A stretch of DNA of 10,446 nucleotides from Candidatus Profundicultor aquiphilus (lineage in GTDB: Bacteria; Atribacterota; Atribacteria; Atribacterales; Caldatribacteriaceae). Positions 1 to 7,457 of this stretch are shown here, piece after piece (position 1 is the first letter of the stretch; the number at the start of each line of letters is the position of its first letter). The position numbers were made by a program, and so were the translations under genes. The notes beneath the pieces were generated by a model. The model made no database searches and was not told the DNA's origin. It saw only the letters and a program-made list of their open reading frames with translations. The stretch lies in assembly GCA_013314795.1 (NCBI GenBank), contig JABUEZ010000053.1:1-10446 (forward strand), read 5' to 3'.

Positions 1-1
1 C

Positions 2-1378
2 GGTGTCGTTCATATCGGAGAACTGCATTTCCCTGCTGGAAGACAGGGGGAATTTCCCGCTCAGGCATTAGCTCAGTGTCTGAAAAACCTGGGCTTAGAA
101 CTCGGCCGCCTCAACACCTGTACTCCGCCACGCCTTGATCGACGGACAATCGATTTTACTCACCTTGAGGAGCAGAAAAGCGACACGGAACCGCTTTGCT
201 TTTCCTTTGATGGTGAACCACGCATATATCAGGGGGCTTCGGTCTATATCACTCGCACCACTTCCAGAACCTGTGAAATCATTAAACGAAATTTTCACCG
301 CTCACCCCTTCTTTATTCTGTTGCTGAAAGTTCACCGGTTCGAGAATGCCCATCCTTAGAGGATAAAGTCTATCGCTTTCCGGAACGAGAACATCATCTT
401 ATCTTTTTGGAACCAGAAGGTAGCACCACCAACGAAATTTATGCCCAGGGAATTTTTACCTCACTTCCCGAAGAAACCCAGTGGGAGATTGTTCGTTCTA
501 TTCCAGGGTTAGAGAATGCCCACATTGTGAGGCCTGGTTACGGCATCGAGTACGATTATCTTTTGCCCACGCAACTCAAGGCATCACTGGAGTGCAAATC
601 GATCCCCGGTCTTTTCTTTGCCGGCCAAATCAATGGTACTTCCGGATATGAAGAAGCAGCCGGGCAGGGTATCATCGCCGGTATCAATGCTGGTCTTTAC
701 GTTCAGGGGAAACCACCGCTCGTTTTGCGTCGTGATGAGAGTTACATCGGTGTTATGATCGACGACCTGGTTACCAAAGGAGTGGAGGAACCATACCGGC
801 TTCGCACCGGAAAGGTGGAATATCGTCTCATTATCCGACACAGTAACGCCCATTTGCGTCTTTCTCGATACGGGTATGAAGTGGGAACGCTCTCCCGGGA
901 ACGGTACAAAAAGGTACAGCAGGAACAAAAATTGATTGAAAAAGAAGCGAAACGCCTGGAAAATGTGATACTACCTCCCCAAAGTAGCCTCAATGCACTT
1001 CTTGTGAAAAAAGGAACTACCCCAATCAAAGAACCTGTGCGAGCTTCTGTGCTTCTTACGCGACCTCAAATTACATACTATGACCTGGCGCCTTTTGATC
1101 CAGCCAGACCTTTCCTTCCCCCTCAGGTGATCGAGGAAGTGGAGATTGAAATCAAATACCGTGGATACATCGAGAGACAGATTCAACAAGTTCAGGAGTT
1201 TCGCAAAATGGAGGAAAAACGAATTCCACCCGATTTCGATTTTTCCAAAGTGAAGGGGCTTTCCTCTGAAGCCCGCGAAAAACTCCAGAAGGTTAAACCC
1301 ACCACCCTCGGTCAGGCCTCCCGCGTTGCAGGTGTAACGCCTGCCGATATCGTGGTTCTGAGCATTCTCTTCAGTTGA
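2..1378 (+). CDS. mnmG: MnmG (GidA), tRNA uridine-34 carboxymethylaminomethyl-modifying FAD enzyme, 5'-truncated and divergent
   Basis: With MnmE, MnmG installs the (carboxymethyl)aminomethyl group on wobble uridine 34 of certain tRNAs, using FAD and methylene-tetrahydrofolate in the cytoplasm. The frame is open from base 2 and gives 458 residues; the family has about 620, so the N-terminal FAD-binding GxGxxG region lies outside the window. Visible motifs (residues counted from base 2): FPAGRQGEFPA at 10-20, TPPRLDRRTIDF at 41-52, the catalytic-type cysteine in ECPSLEDK (C116, bases 347-349), IFLEPEGSTTNEIY from 134, AGQINGTSGYEEAAGQG at 207-223, and a C-terminal helical domain ending in GQASRVAGVTPADI. 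Several normally near-invariant motifs are altered: NTCTPPR for KTGTPPR, SPVRECPS for GPRYCPS, RTGKVEYRL for FTSRAEYRL. It may be a lineage-specific ortholog or a second, divergent paralog. Family assignment is secure; exact activity is less so. No mnmE or rsmG is visible downstream. Confidence 0.93.
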   Translation, partial: GVVHIGELHFPAGRQGEFPAQALAQCLKNLGLELGRLNTCTPPRLDRRTIDFTHLEEQKSDTEPLCFSFDGEPRIYQGASVYITRTTSRTCEIIKRNFHRSPLLYSVAESSPVRECPSLEDKVYRFPEREHHLIFLEPEGSTTNEIYAQGIFTSLPEETQWEIVRSIPGLENAHIVRPGYGIEYDYLLPTQLKASLECKSIPGLFFAGQINGTSGYEEAAGQGIIAGINAGLYVQGKPPLVLRRDESYIGVMIDDLVTKGVEEPYRLRTGKVEYRLIIRHSNAHLRLSRYGYEVGTLSRERYKKVQQEQKLIEKEAKRLENVILPPQSSLNALLVKKGTTPIKEPVRASVLLTRPQITYYDLAPFDPARPFLPPQVIEEVEIEIKYRGYIERQIQQVQEFRKMEEKRIPPDFDFSKVKGLSSEAREKLQKVKPTTLGQASRVAGVTPADIVVLSILFS

Positions 1379-1380
1379 GG

Positions 1381-1403
1381 GAAGGCGAATAGGTCTTGCC
1401 TTC
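1381..1403 (+). other. Weak hairpin after mnmG
   Basis: Six-base arms GAAGGC (1381-1386) and GCCTTC (1398-1403) flank an 11-base loop directly after the mnmG stop codon. No T-run follows, so it is not a canonical intrinsic terminator. It could contribute to 3'-end formation or be chance. The 67-base gap 1379-1445 otherwise holds only the promoter and ribosome binding site of the next gene. Confidence 0.25.
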
Positions 1404-1407
1404 TGCA

Positions 1408-1416
1408 TGGTATAAT
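1408..1416 (+). promoter_or_regulatory. Extended -10 promoter (TGGTATAAT)
   Basis: A perfect TATAAT hexamer at 1411-1416 is preceded by TG and one base, the extended -10 arrangement recognised by housekeeping sigma factors. No good -35 hexamer lies at 16-18 bases spacing, which extended -10 promoters tolerate. The start of transcription would fall near 1422-1424, giving a leader of about 22-24 bases before the ATG at 1446. The downstream exported-protein gene therefore probably has its own promoter rather than depending on mnmG. Confidence 0.6.
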
Positions 1417-1445
1417 TATCATATATCCATGAGGAGGGGAGGACC

Positions 1446-2192
1446 ATGAGGGTAAAAAACTGGTTTGCCGTGCTTCTTGTTACCCTGCTTGTCGCCTTGC
1501 TCGTGATGTGTCATGGCTGTGCCAAAGTCTGTCCGACATGGGGTCAATTCTGTGTAGCCGTTTTCGGAAGTATCTCAACCCCTGTTGGAGCCAATGTGTG
1601 CCCGAGCGAAGTTCATATCTGTCCCGGAGAAACGGCCACCCTTTACTGGAATGTTTCTGAGGATGTCACCAAAGTTACCATTACCTCGGAGTTTGGAAGC
1701 GTCTATGGGCCGTTTACGGTTCGGACGGGGTCACAGAATGTGAGTCCCCCGGTAACCACCCGATACACTATGAAAGCTGAAGGAGATTGCCCTCTGGAAA
1801 AAACGGTGACTGTAAACGTGGTCCGAGGAGGAGACATAGTAGATTTAATCGCTTCTGGTAACATGGAATTGGGGGTCTGGACGGTAGATGTGTCCCCAGT
1901 TACTACCAGCTCCAGCATCATAGTCAGTTCAATTAAAACCGTGACCTGTTCGACCGGTGGTTTCTGGAATAAATGGAACTGCAAAAAGACCGACCGTGAC
2001 CTGACTCCTCATTTTCTCACGGTAACTGATGTGGATTCACCGACCAACAATATACCCCTGGTTGGAAGCTGGGAGTTCACACCCAAAGAGGGTGACTACT
2101 GGGATAGTATTGCCTGCTTTAAGGCAACCATCAAATGCCAAGAAACACCTCCCGCTCCGAGTCCCGAACAAATGAAGAAATTCACACCATAA
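1446..2192 (+). CDS. Exported cysteine-rich protein with one bacterial Ig-like domain, function unknown
   Basis: I do not recognise this 248-residue protein as a named family. The ATG at 1446 has a strong GGAGG site at 1433-1437. Residues 1-26 look like an export signal: positive MRVKNW, then a hydrophobic core FAVLLVTLLVALLVM. Cleavage could fall after GCA (residue 26); C22 and C25 do not sit in a good lipobox, so lipoprotein status is doubtful. Residues about 55-126 show the pattern of a bacterial Ig-like beta-sandwich: GETATLYW, then VTKVTIT, then SPPVTTRYTMKA, then KTVTVNV. The rest (about 127-232) also looks beta-rich and may be a second domain of unknown type, followed by a proline-rich tail (PPAPSPEQ). 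There are 11 cysteines, at 22, 25, 29, 36, 52, 59, 115, 168, 179, 224 and 231; most would be outside the membrane and could form disulfides. It is flanked by its own promoter and a downstream hairpin, so it is probably a single-gene unit. Adhesion or envelope roles are only guesses. Confidence 0.85.
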   Translation: MRVKNWFAVLLVTLLVALLVMCHGCAKVCPTWGQFCVAVFGSISTPVGANVCPSEVHICPGETATLYWNVSEDVTKVTITSEFGSVYGPFTVRTGSQNVSPPVTTRYTMKAEGDCPLEKTVTVNVVRGGDIVDLIASGNMELGVWTVDVSPVTTSSSIIVSSIKTVTCSTGGFWNKWNCKKTDRDLTPHFLTVTDVDSPTNNIPLVGSWEFTPKEGDYWDSIACFKATIKCQETPPAPSPEQMKKFTP

Positions 2193-2202
2193 AGAACGTT
2201 GC

Positions 2203-2244
2203 TCTCTCTACCAGGTGCACTACTCCTTGCACCTGGTAGAGAGA
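2203..2244. terminator. Perfect 17-bp inverted repeat between convergent genes, probable bidirectional terminator
   Basis: Arms at 2203-2219 and 2228-2244 are perfectly complementary over 17 bases, with an 8-base loop (CTACTCCT). The hairpin begins 11 bases after the stop of the exported-protein gene and ends at the base next to the glnA stop codon (2245-2247), so it can serve both converging transcripts. Neither side has a clear T-run, so it is not a textbook intrinsic terminator. It might act as a Rho-linked or RNA-stabilising 3' hairpin. Confidence 0.6.
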
Positions 2245-3558
2245 CTAATAGAGTTCCAGATACCGTTCAATTTCCCAGGGGTGTACCCGTTCCTGGAATT
2301 CCTGCCATTCCTGGCGCTTTGCTTCCAGAAAGTAGTTCAGGATGTGAGGAGTGAGCGCTTCCTTCACCACCGGGTCTTTTTCCAGTTCCTGCAGGGCCTC
2401 CTCCAGGTTCCTGGGAAGGTTACGAATCCCCCATTCCTCACGTTCTTCACAGCTCATGTGGTAAAGATTAAGGCTGTTACAGGGTTTTCCCGGGTCGAGT
2501 TCCCGTTCTACGCCGTCCATACCCGCTTTCAAGATACAGGCAAAAGCAAGGTAGGGATTACATGAGGGATCAGGATTTCGGAGTTCAGCCCGAGTGCCTC
2601 TGCCTCGCTGGGGCGGAACTCGAACCAAGGGACTACGATTCTTTTCGGCCCAGGCGATGTACACCGGTGCTTCGTATCCAGGAACCAACCTCTTGTAAGA
2701 ATTGACCAGAGGATTGGTAACGGCAGTAAGGGCTGGAGCATGTTGCAGGAGCCCGGCAATGAAACCACGTGCCACGTTGCTCAACCCATCAGGTTTTTGA
2801 GGATCATAAAACGCATTGTCGCCATTCCTGAAGAGCGAGAGATGCGTGTGCATGCCTGACCCTGGCACTCCGTAAATGGGCTTGGGCATAAAAGTGGCCA
2901 CATACCCCTTTCGAGTGGCCAGAGTTTTCACCACCAGTTTCAAATTAATGATACTGTCGGCAATCTTCAGTGCATTTCCATATTCAAAATCAATCTCATG
3001 CTGTGAGGGGGCAACTTCATGATGCGAAGCTTCGATATTCAGCCCCAGCTCCTCCAGGGCGATGACCATGTCCCGACGCAAACTCTCCTCAAGGTCAAGG
3101 GGTAAAAGGTCGAAATAGCTTCCATGGTCGCTGGTATGAATTCGCCCGTTCTCATGCTTGAGAATGAAAAATTCTGCTTCAGTGCCAACCTTAAATTCGA
3201 AACCCTTGCGTTCCACTTCCTGAATAACACGTTTGAGATTACTTCTGGGACAACCCTCAAAGAAACTACCATCCGATTTATAGACATCGCAGATGATGCT
3301 GGCAACTCCCTCCTCTTCCCAGGGACAGGTAACGAAAGTATTGATGTCCGGCACGAGCTTCATGTCCGATTCTTCAATCCGGACAAAACCCTGGATGGAA
3401 GAACCATCAAAATTTATGCCCTCTTCGATGGCAACGCGAAGTTTTTTTGCTGGAATCTCCACATTCTTGGGAATCCCCAGAACATCCACAAACTGGAGAC
3501 GGATAAATCGAATTCCCTTTTCCTTCACTTCCTTAAGAATTGTCTCTATCGCATCCAA
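2245..3558 (-). CDS. glnA: Glutamine synthetase type I (alpha subtype)
   Basis: It makes glutamine from glutamate, ammonia and ATP as a cytoplasmic dodecamer. The chosen TTG start at 3558 has a perfect AGGAGGT site at 3574-3568 with a 9-base spacer, giving 437 residues and an N-terminus like that of B. subtilis GlnA (about 444). An upstream in-frame TTG at 3585 would place this ribosome site inside the gene and overlap argH, so I reject it. Motifs: IRLQFVDVLG near 19-28, FDGSSIQGF at 50-58, the metal and glutamate site GTEAEFF, KPIYGVPGSGMHTH with its active-site histidine, NSYKRLVPGYEAP, and RNPDPSCNPYLAF. R60 in FVRIEESD matches the arginine (R62) tied to feedback inhibition in B. subtilis GlnA. 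The 25-residue insert of adenylylated beta-type enzymes appears absent, and the C-terminus HPWEIERYLELY is alpha-like. It is the last gene of the arginine operon, 16 bases after argH, so its expression is likely tied to arginine synthesis. Confidence 0.97.
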   Translation of the reverse strand: MDAIETILKEVKEKGIRFIRLQFVDVLGIPKNVEIPAKKLRVAIEEGINFDGSSIQGFVRIEESDMKLVPDINTFVTCPWEEEGVASIICDVYKSDGSFFEGCPRSNLKRVIQEVERKGFEFKVGTEAEFFILKHENGRIHTSDHGSYFDLLPLDLEESLRRDMVIALEELGLNIEASHHEVAPSQHEIDFEYGNALKIADSIINLKLVVKTLATRKGYVATFMPKPIYGVPGSGMHTHLSLFRNGDNAFYDPQKPDGLSNVARGFIAGLLQHAPALTAVTNPLVNSYKRLVPGYEAPVYIAWAEKNRSPLVRVPPQRGRGTRAELRNPDPSCNPYLAFACILKAGMDGVERELDPGKPCNSLNLYHMSCEEREEWGIRNLPRNLEEALQELEKDPVVKEALTPHILNYFLEAKRQEWQEFQERVHPWEIERYLELY

Positions 3559-3567
3559 AATTGAACG

Positions 3568-3574
3568 ACCTCCT
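3568..3574 (-). promoter_or_regulatory. Ribosome binding site deciding the glnA start
   Basis: The minus strand reads AGGAGGT here, a full match to the anti-Shine-Dalgarno core, 9 bases before the TTG at 3558-3556. It lies immediately after the argH stop codon (3577-3575), in which its first A is nearly included. It supports a TTG start for glnA and rules against the longer frame from 3585. Confidence 0.8.
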
Positions 3575-5011
3575 CTACTCGCCAACCAACTCTCTGAAGC
3601 TTTCCCACCATTTATTTTGCCAGAGTTTAACCTTATCCGTTTCCTGCGTCAAGAAGGTTTTGCACCTTTCGATTTCTCTTTCCACCTCTTTTTTAGAAGC
3701 ACCGCCAAAGGAGATTTTTCGTTCCACTGAAGTTTCTTCGTTCAACCGCTGTCGAAGTTCTTCGCTAAAGAGGTTACGATACTCCCCTAAATCGTCTTCC
3801 CGGAGTTCGTGGAGCGTTCTTCCCTCCGAAGCGAGCTTCTTGACAATCTCACCAACCAGGGTATGAGCCCTGCGAAAGGGAATGCCGTGCTCCACCAGGT
3901 ATTCGCAGAAGTCAGTTGCGGTGAGGAAGCCATCCCGGAGCGCTTCCTTCATCCGATCTTCCTGAGGAAAGATGTGAGCAAGAAGTTTTCCCGCAATGGA
4001 AAGGATTGAAGATGTCTCCCGGATGGCCCGGAAGAGTGGAGGTTTATCCTGCTGAAGATCTCGATTATAGGTCAGAGGAAGTGCTTTCATGGTGATGCTC
4101 AGACTGAAAAACGAGGCGATAATTTCACCGCTTTTTCCCCGAATGAGCTCAGCAACATCCGGGTTCTTTTTCTGGGGCATAATGCTTGAGCCAGTGGTAA
4201 ACGCGTCATCAATGGTGATAAATCCGAAATGAGGAGTACTCCAGAGCACAATTTCCTCCCCTAAGCGAGAGAGGTGTAAAGCAAGAATAGCGAGACCTCC
4301 CAGGAATTCCAGGATAAAATCTCTATCGGCCACGATATCCATGCTGTTTTCCTGTACCGCCGGGAAGGCAAGAAGAGATGCAACATAAAAACGGTCAATA
4401 GGAAGAGAGGTTCCGGCCAGCGCTCCAGCCCCTAAAGGAAAAAGGTCGATTCTCTTTAGGCTATCCTCTAACCTTTCTATGTCTCTCAGGAACATAAAGC
4501 AGTATGCCAGAAGATGATGCGCAAAGGGTACGGGCTGAGCTGGCTGGAGGTGAGTGTATCCGGGCATGACGAGAAAACGGTATGCCTCAGCCTTCTCAAG
4601 GAGTGTATGAATGAGGGAAAGAATTTGGGTTATGGTTTCAGCAACTGCCTCCCGTAGAAAAAGCCGTTCATCAAGGACAATCTGGTCATTCCGGCTCCGG
4701 GCGGTGTGGAGTTTACCGGCGACCTCTCCGATTCTTTCCCGTAAGGTTACCTCCACAAGACTGTGGACATCCTCAAAGGGTGATGGGTCAACCTTCCCCT
4801 CCTGGATGAGTCTATAAACATCACGGAGTCCTGCGATAATCTGCTGTGCTTCCGGAGAAGAAAGAAGCCCGACCTTTTCCAGACCCCGGCAATGGGCAAT
4901 GCTCCCCCAGATATCGTACCGGTACAGAGCCAAATCCTCACCGATGGAGGTGGAGAAAGAAGCCACCTCCCGGTCGAGCTCCTTTTCCATCCGACTTCCC
5001 CATAGCCTCAT
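3575..5011 (-). CDS. argH: Argininosuccinate lyase
   Basis: It splits argininosuccinate into arginine and fumarate, the last step of arginine synthesis, as a cytoplasmic homotetramer of the aspartase/fumarase superfamily. From the ATG at 5011 it has 478 residues, close to the family's 450-480. This start gives MRLWGSRM, matching the typical MKLWGGRF opening, and has AGGTGA at 5022-5017 with a 5-base spacer. A GTG at 5020, overlapping the argG stop as GTGA, would add three residues and cannot be excluded. Motifs: HTARSRNDQ at 102-110, GYTHLQPAQP at 151-160 with catalytic H154, ADRDF near 228-232, and the superfamily signature GSSIMPQKKNPD from 274 with the catalytic-loop serine. The gene follows argG with only 5 bases between and precedes glnA by 16, so it is translated within the same operon. 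Nothing suggests damage. Confidence 0.97.
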   Translation of the reverse strand: MRLWGSRMEKELDREVASFSTSIGEDLALYRYDIWGSIAHCRGLEKVGLLSSPEAQQIIAGLRDVYRLIQEGKVDPSPFEDVHSLVEVTLRERIGEVAGKLHTARSRNDQIVLDERLFLREAVAETITQILSLIHTLLEKAEAYRFLVMPGYTHLQPAQPVPFAHHLLAYCFMFLRDIERLEDSLKRIDLFPLGAGALAGTSLPIDRFYVASLLAFPAVQENSMDIVADRDFILEFLGGLAILALHLSRLGEEIVLWSTPHFGFITIDDAFTTGSSIMPQKKNPDVAELIRGKSGEIIASFFSLSITMKALPLTYNRDLQQDKPPLFRAIRETSSILSIAGKLLAHIFPQEDRMKEALRDGFLTATDFCEYLVEHGIPFRRAHTLVGEIVKKLASEGRTLHELREDDLGEYRNLFSEELRQRLNEETSVERKISFGGASKKEVEREIERCKTFLTQETDKVKLWQNKWWESFRELVGE

Positions 5012-5016
5012 TCTCT

Positions 5017-6231
5017 TCACCTTTCCCCTTTTTTCACTTTTTTATGCACGATGGCTTGAGTACGAATGGGAAGTCCCCAGAGCTTGATAAAGCCTTCGCT
5101 TGCCTTATGATCGAAAAGGTCTCCCCGGTCATAGGTTGCCAGTCCAAAGTCATAGAGTGAGTAATCCGATTTTCTCCCTACAATGGTCATGTTACCCTTA
5201 AAGAGTTTCACCCGCACCACTCCGGTAACCTGCTCAGCAAGTTTCTTCATAAAGGCATCCAGAGCTTCTTTGAGTGGTGAGTACCAGAGACCTTCGTAGA
5301 CAAGCTGGGCATATTTTTCCTCCAGATACGGCTTGAAATGGGTTACATCCCTGGGCATGACCAGATTTTCCAGGTCTTTATAGGCAGCAAGGAGAATCAG
5401 AGCTCCAGGACATTCATAGATTTCTCGGGATTTAATGCCCACCAGCCGGTTTTCCACGTGGTCAACCCTGCCGAAGCCGTGTTCTCCTCCGATGCGGTTG
5501 AGTTCTGCCACAAGGTTAAAGAGCGAATAGTACTGTCCTCGAAGAAGGGTCGGCACTCCATTTTCAAAACCGATTTCAAGATATGCCGGTTCATCAGGGG
5601 TTTCTTTGGGATTTCTGGTCCATTCAAAAACTTCTTCTGGTGGCTCCACCCAGGGATCTTCCAGAACTCCACATTCGATACTTCGTCCCCAGATGTTCTG
5701 GTCAATGCTGTAGGGCCGTTCCAGCGTGGCCGGAACCGGGATCCCATTGGCATTGGCATACTCAATTTCCTGCTCCCTGGTTAATCCCCAGATCCTTGCC
5801 GGAGCAATCACCTTGAGGTCGGGGTTAAGCGCAGCAACCGAGACTTCGATACGCACCTGGTCATTGCCTTTACCGGTACATCCGTGGGCTACGGCCATCG
5901 CTCCTTTTTCCTCCGCCACTTTGACCAGATATTTGGCAATGAGAGGCCGAGAGAGCGCCGTGGCCAGAGGATACCGTTTTTCATATACAGCCTGTGCCCA
6001 GAGAGCAGGAAGCACATACTCGTTGAGAAATTCTTCCTGGACGTCAAAGACAAATGCTTCCTTGGCCCCAATGCTCAGTGCTTTTTTCTGTACCTCTTCT
6101 ACATCTTTACCCTGCCCCAGGTCCAGTGTTACCGTATACACCTCGGCATCATACTGTTCCTGCAACCACCGAATTGCCACCGAAGTATCCAGTCCACCTG
6201 AATAAGCTAAAACAATCCGATTTTTTCCCAT
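5017..6231 (-). CDS. argG: Argininosuccinate synthase
   Basis: It condenses citrulline and aspartate using ATP to form argininosuccinate, AMP and pyrophosphate, in the cytoplasm. The 404 residues match the usual length of about 400. The ATG at 6231 is preceded by GGAGG about 9 bases upstream. Motifs: the N-type ATP pyrophosphatase loop AYSGGLDTS at 9-17, the second family signature GCTGKGNDQVRI (isoleucine where phenylalanine is usual), IAPARIWGLTREQEIEYA, the citrulline and aspartate region near SIDQNIWGRSIECG, and VENRLVGIKSREIYE near the centre. It lies 17 bases after argD and its stop codon is 5 bases before the argH ATG, which implies coupled translation. ArgG needs citrulline, yet the enzyme making it (ArgF) is not encoded between argD and argG, where it sits in many bacteria. 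Confidence 0.97.
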   Translation of the reverse strand: MGKNRIVLAYSGGLDTSVAIRWLQEQYDAEVYTVTLDLGQGKDVEEVQKKALSIGAKEAFVFDVQEEFLNEYVLPALWAQAVYEKRYPLATALSRPLIAKYLVKVAEEKGAMAVAHGCTGKGNDQVRIEVSVAALNPDLKVIAPARIWGLTREQEIEYANANGIPVPATLERPYSIDQNIWGRSIECGVLEDPWVEPPEEVFEWTRNPKETPDEPAYLEIGFENGVPTLLRGQYYSLFNLVAELNRIGGEHGFGRVDHVENRLVGIKSREIYECPGALILLAAYKDLENLVMPRDVTHFKPYLEEKYAQLVYEGLWYSPLKEALDAFMKKLAEQVTGVVRVKLFKGNMTIVGRKSDYSLYDFGLATYDRGDLFDHKASEGFIKLWGLPIRTQAIVHKKVKKGER

Positions 6232-6248
6232 CGCTACGCCTCCATTTT

Positions 6249-7445
6249 CTATTTTTCCATTTCCCGGAGTACTTCCCGCAAAACGTCAATTCCCATTCTC
6301 AGATCCTCCTCACCAATTACCAAAGGAGGAAGAAATCTTACCGTATCATCGTTACAGGCGTTGACCAGAACTTTCTTCTCAAACATCTTCTGAGCAAGCA
6401 TTTTCGCTCGACCAGGAGCTTCAAGCCCCACCATGAGGCCAGCACCCCGGATATCGCTCACCATACTTGAGAATTCCTGCTGGAGGTCCCTCAGGTACTT
6501 GGTAAAGAGCTCGCCTTTGCGCTGCACTGCCCTGAGAAAATCTCCATTGCTCACGGTGTCAACCACTACACAGGCTGAGCGTGCACAGATAGGGTTACCT
6601 CCGAAAGTACTACCATGTTCTCCCCGCTCGGTGAGACCTGCAATTTCTTCACTCACCAGCACTGCTCCAATAGGTAAACCCCCACCCAATCCCTTGGCCA
6701 GAGTTACAATATCCGGCCGCACTCCAAAGTGCTCAAAAGCAAAGAATCTCCCGGTCCTTCCCATTCCACATTGTACTTCATCAAAAATCAAAATGAAATC
6801 TTGCTCATCGCATAAAGCCCTGAGACTCTGCAAAAAAGAACGCTCACAGGGATAGATACCCCCTTCACCCTGGATGGGCTCAACAATGATTCCACACACT
6901 TCGTCATCGAGCACGCTCCTTAAGCTTTCCAGGTCGTTCAGGTGAGCATGGCGTATTCCCTCGGGAAATGGTTCCAGATGATGGTGAAATTTTTCCTGAC
7001 CGGTGAGTCCCAGAGTCAGAAGAGTCCTCCCATGAAAGGAACGATAAAAAGAAACGAATTTATACCGTTTCCCATGTTTTTTTCGCCCATAGAAACGAGC
7101 CATTTTGCATGCCACTTCATTTGCTTCTGCGCCACTGTTCACCAGAAATACTCGAGAAAATCCAGATTGTTTTACCAGTCGTTCAGCCAGTTCCACCTGG
7201 GGGACGTTGTAATAAAGATTGGAGGTATGAAGAAGACGGTCAACCTCCTCTTTAATTGCCTCAATGAGGGGATGATACCCATATCCCAGGAGGTTCACGG
7301 CGATACCGGCCATGAGATCAAGGTACTCATTCCCCTCGATATCAAAGAGGCGGACGCCCTCACCACGTGCAAAAACAACCGGGAAGCGGTTGTAGGCGTT
7401 GAGGAAATATTGCTGCTCTTTCTCAATAATTTCCTGAGAATTCAT
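6249..7445 (-). CDS. argD: Acetylornithine aminotransferase
   Basis: This PLP enzyme of the class III aminotransferases moves the amino group of glutamate to N-acetylglutamate semialdehyde, giving N-acetylornithine. It has 398 residues, the normal size. The ATG at 7445 has a perfect AAGGAGGT site 6 bases upstream, located at the very end of argB. Motifs: LMAGIAVNLLGY near 44-54, NSGAEANE at 103-110 (PLP phosphate binding), SFHGRT at 136-141, EPIQGEGG from 189, FDEVQCGMGRTG from 221 with D222 contacting the PLP ring, LAKGLGGGLPIGA with the Schiff-base lysine K251, and STFGGNP from 279. Related class III enzymes such as ornithine or succinylornithine transaminase share these motifs; the operon position between argB and argG makes ArgD the clear choice. 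It may also serve lysine synthesis as in some bacteria, but nothing here tests that. Confidence 0.96.
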   Translation of the reverse strand: MNSQEIIEKEQQYFLNAYNRFPVVFARGEGVRLFDIEGNEYLDLMAGIAVNLLGYGYHPLIEAIKEEVDRLLHTSNLYYNVPQVELAERLVKQSGFSRVFLVNSGAEANEVACKMARFYGRKKHGKRYKFVSFYRSFHGRTLLTLGLTGQEKFHHHLEPFPEGIRHAHLNDLESLRSVLDDEVCGIIVEPIQGEGGIYPCERSFLQSLRALCDEQDFILIFDEVQCGMGRTGRFFAFEHFGVRPDIVTLAKGLGGGLPIGAVLVSEEIAGLTERGEHGSTFGGNPICARSACVVVDTVSNGDFLRAVQRKGELFTKYLRDLQQEFSSMVSDIRGAGLMVGLEAPGRAKMLAQKMFEKKVLVNACNDDTVRFLPPLVIGEEDLRMGIDVLREVLREMEK

Positions 7446-7457
7446 GGCTTAACCTCC

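Noticed and set aside
1381..1403. Hairpin after mnmG as an intrinsic terminator
   Set aside because: The stem has only six pairs, the loop is 11 bases and no T-run follows. It is kept only as a weak feature, not as a terminator.
971..1447. 158-codon open frame on the - strand opposite the end of mnmG
   Set aside because: It is antisense to the conserved C-terminal domain of MnmG and has no family resemblance.
1503..1523. Possible lipoprotein lipobox in the exported protein (C22 or C25)
   Set aside because: Residues before C22 are LVM and before C25 are CHG; neither fits the usual lipobox well, so I describe the protein as exported without calling it a lipoprotein.
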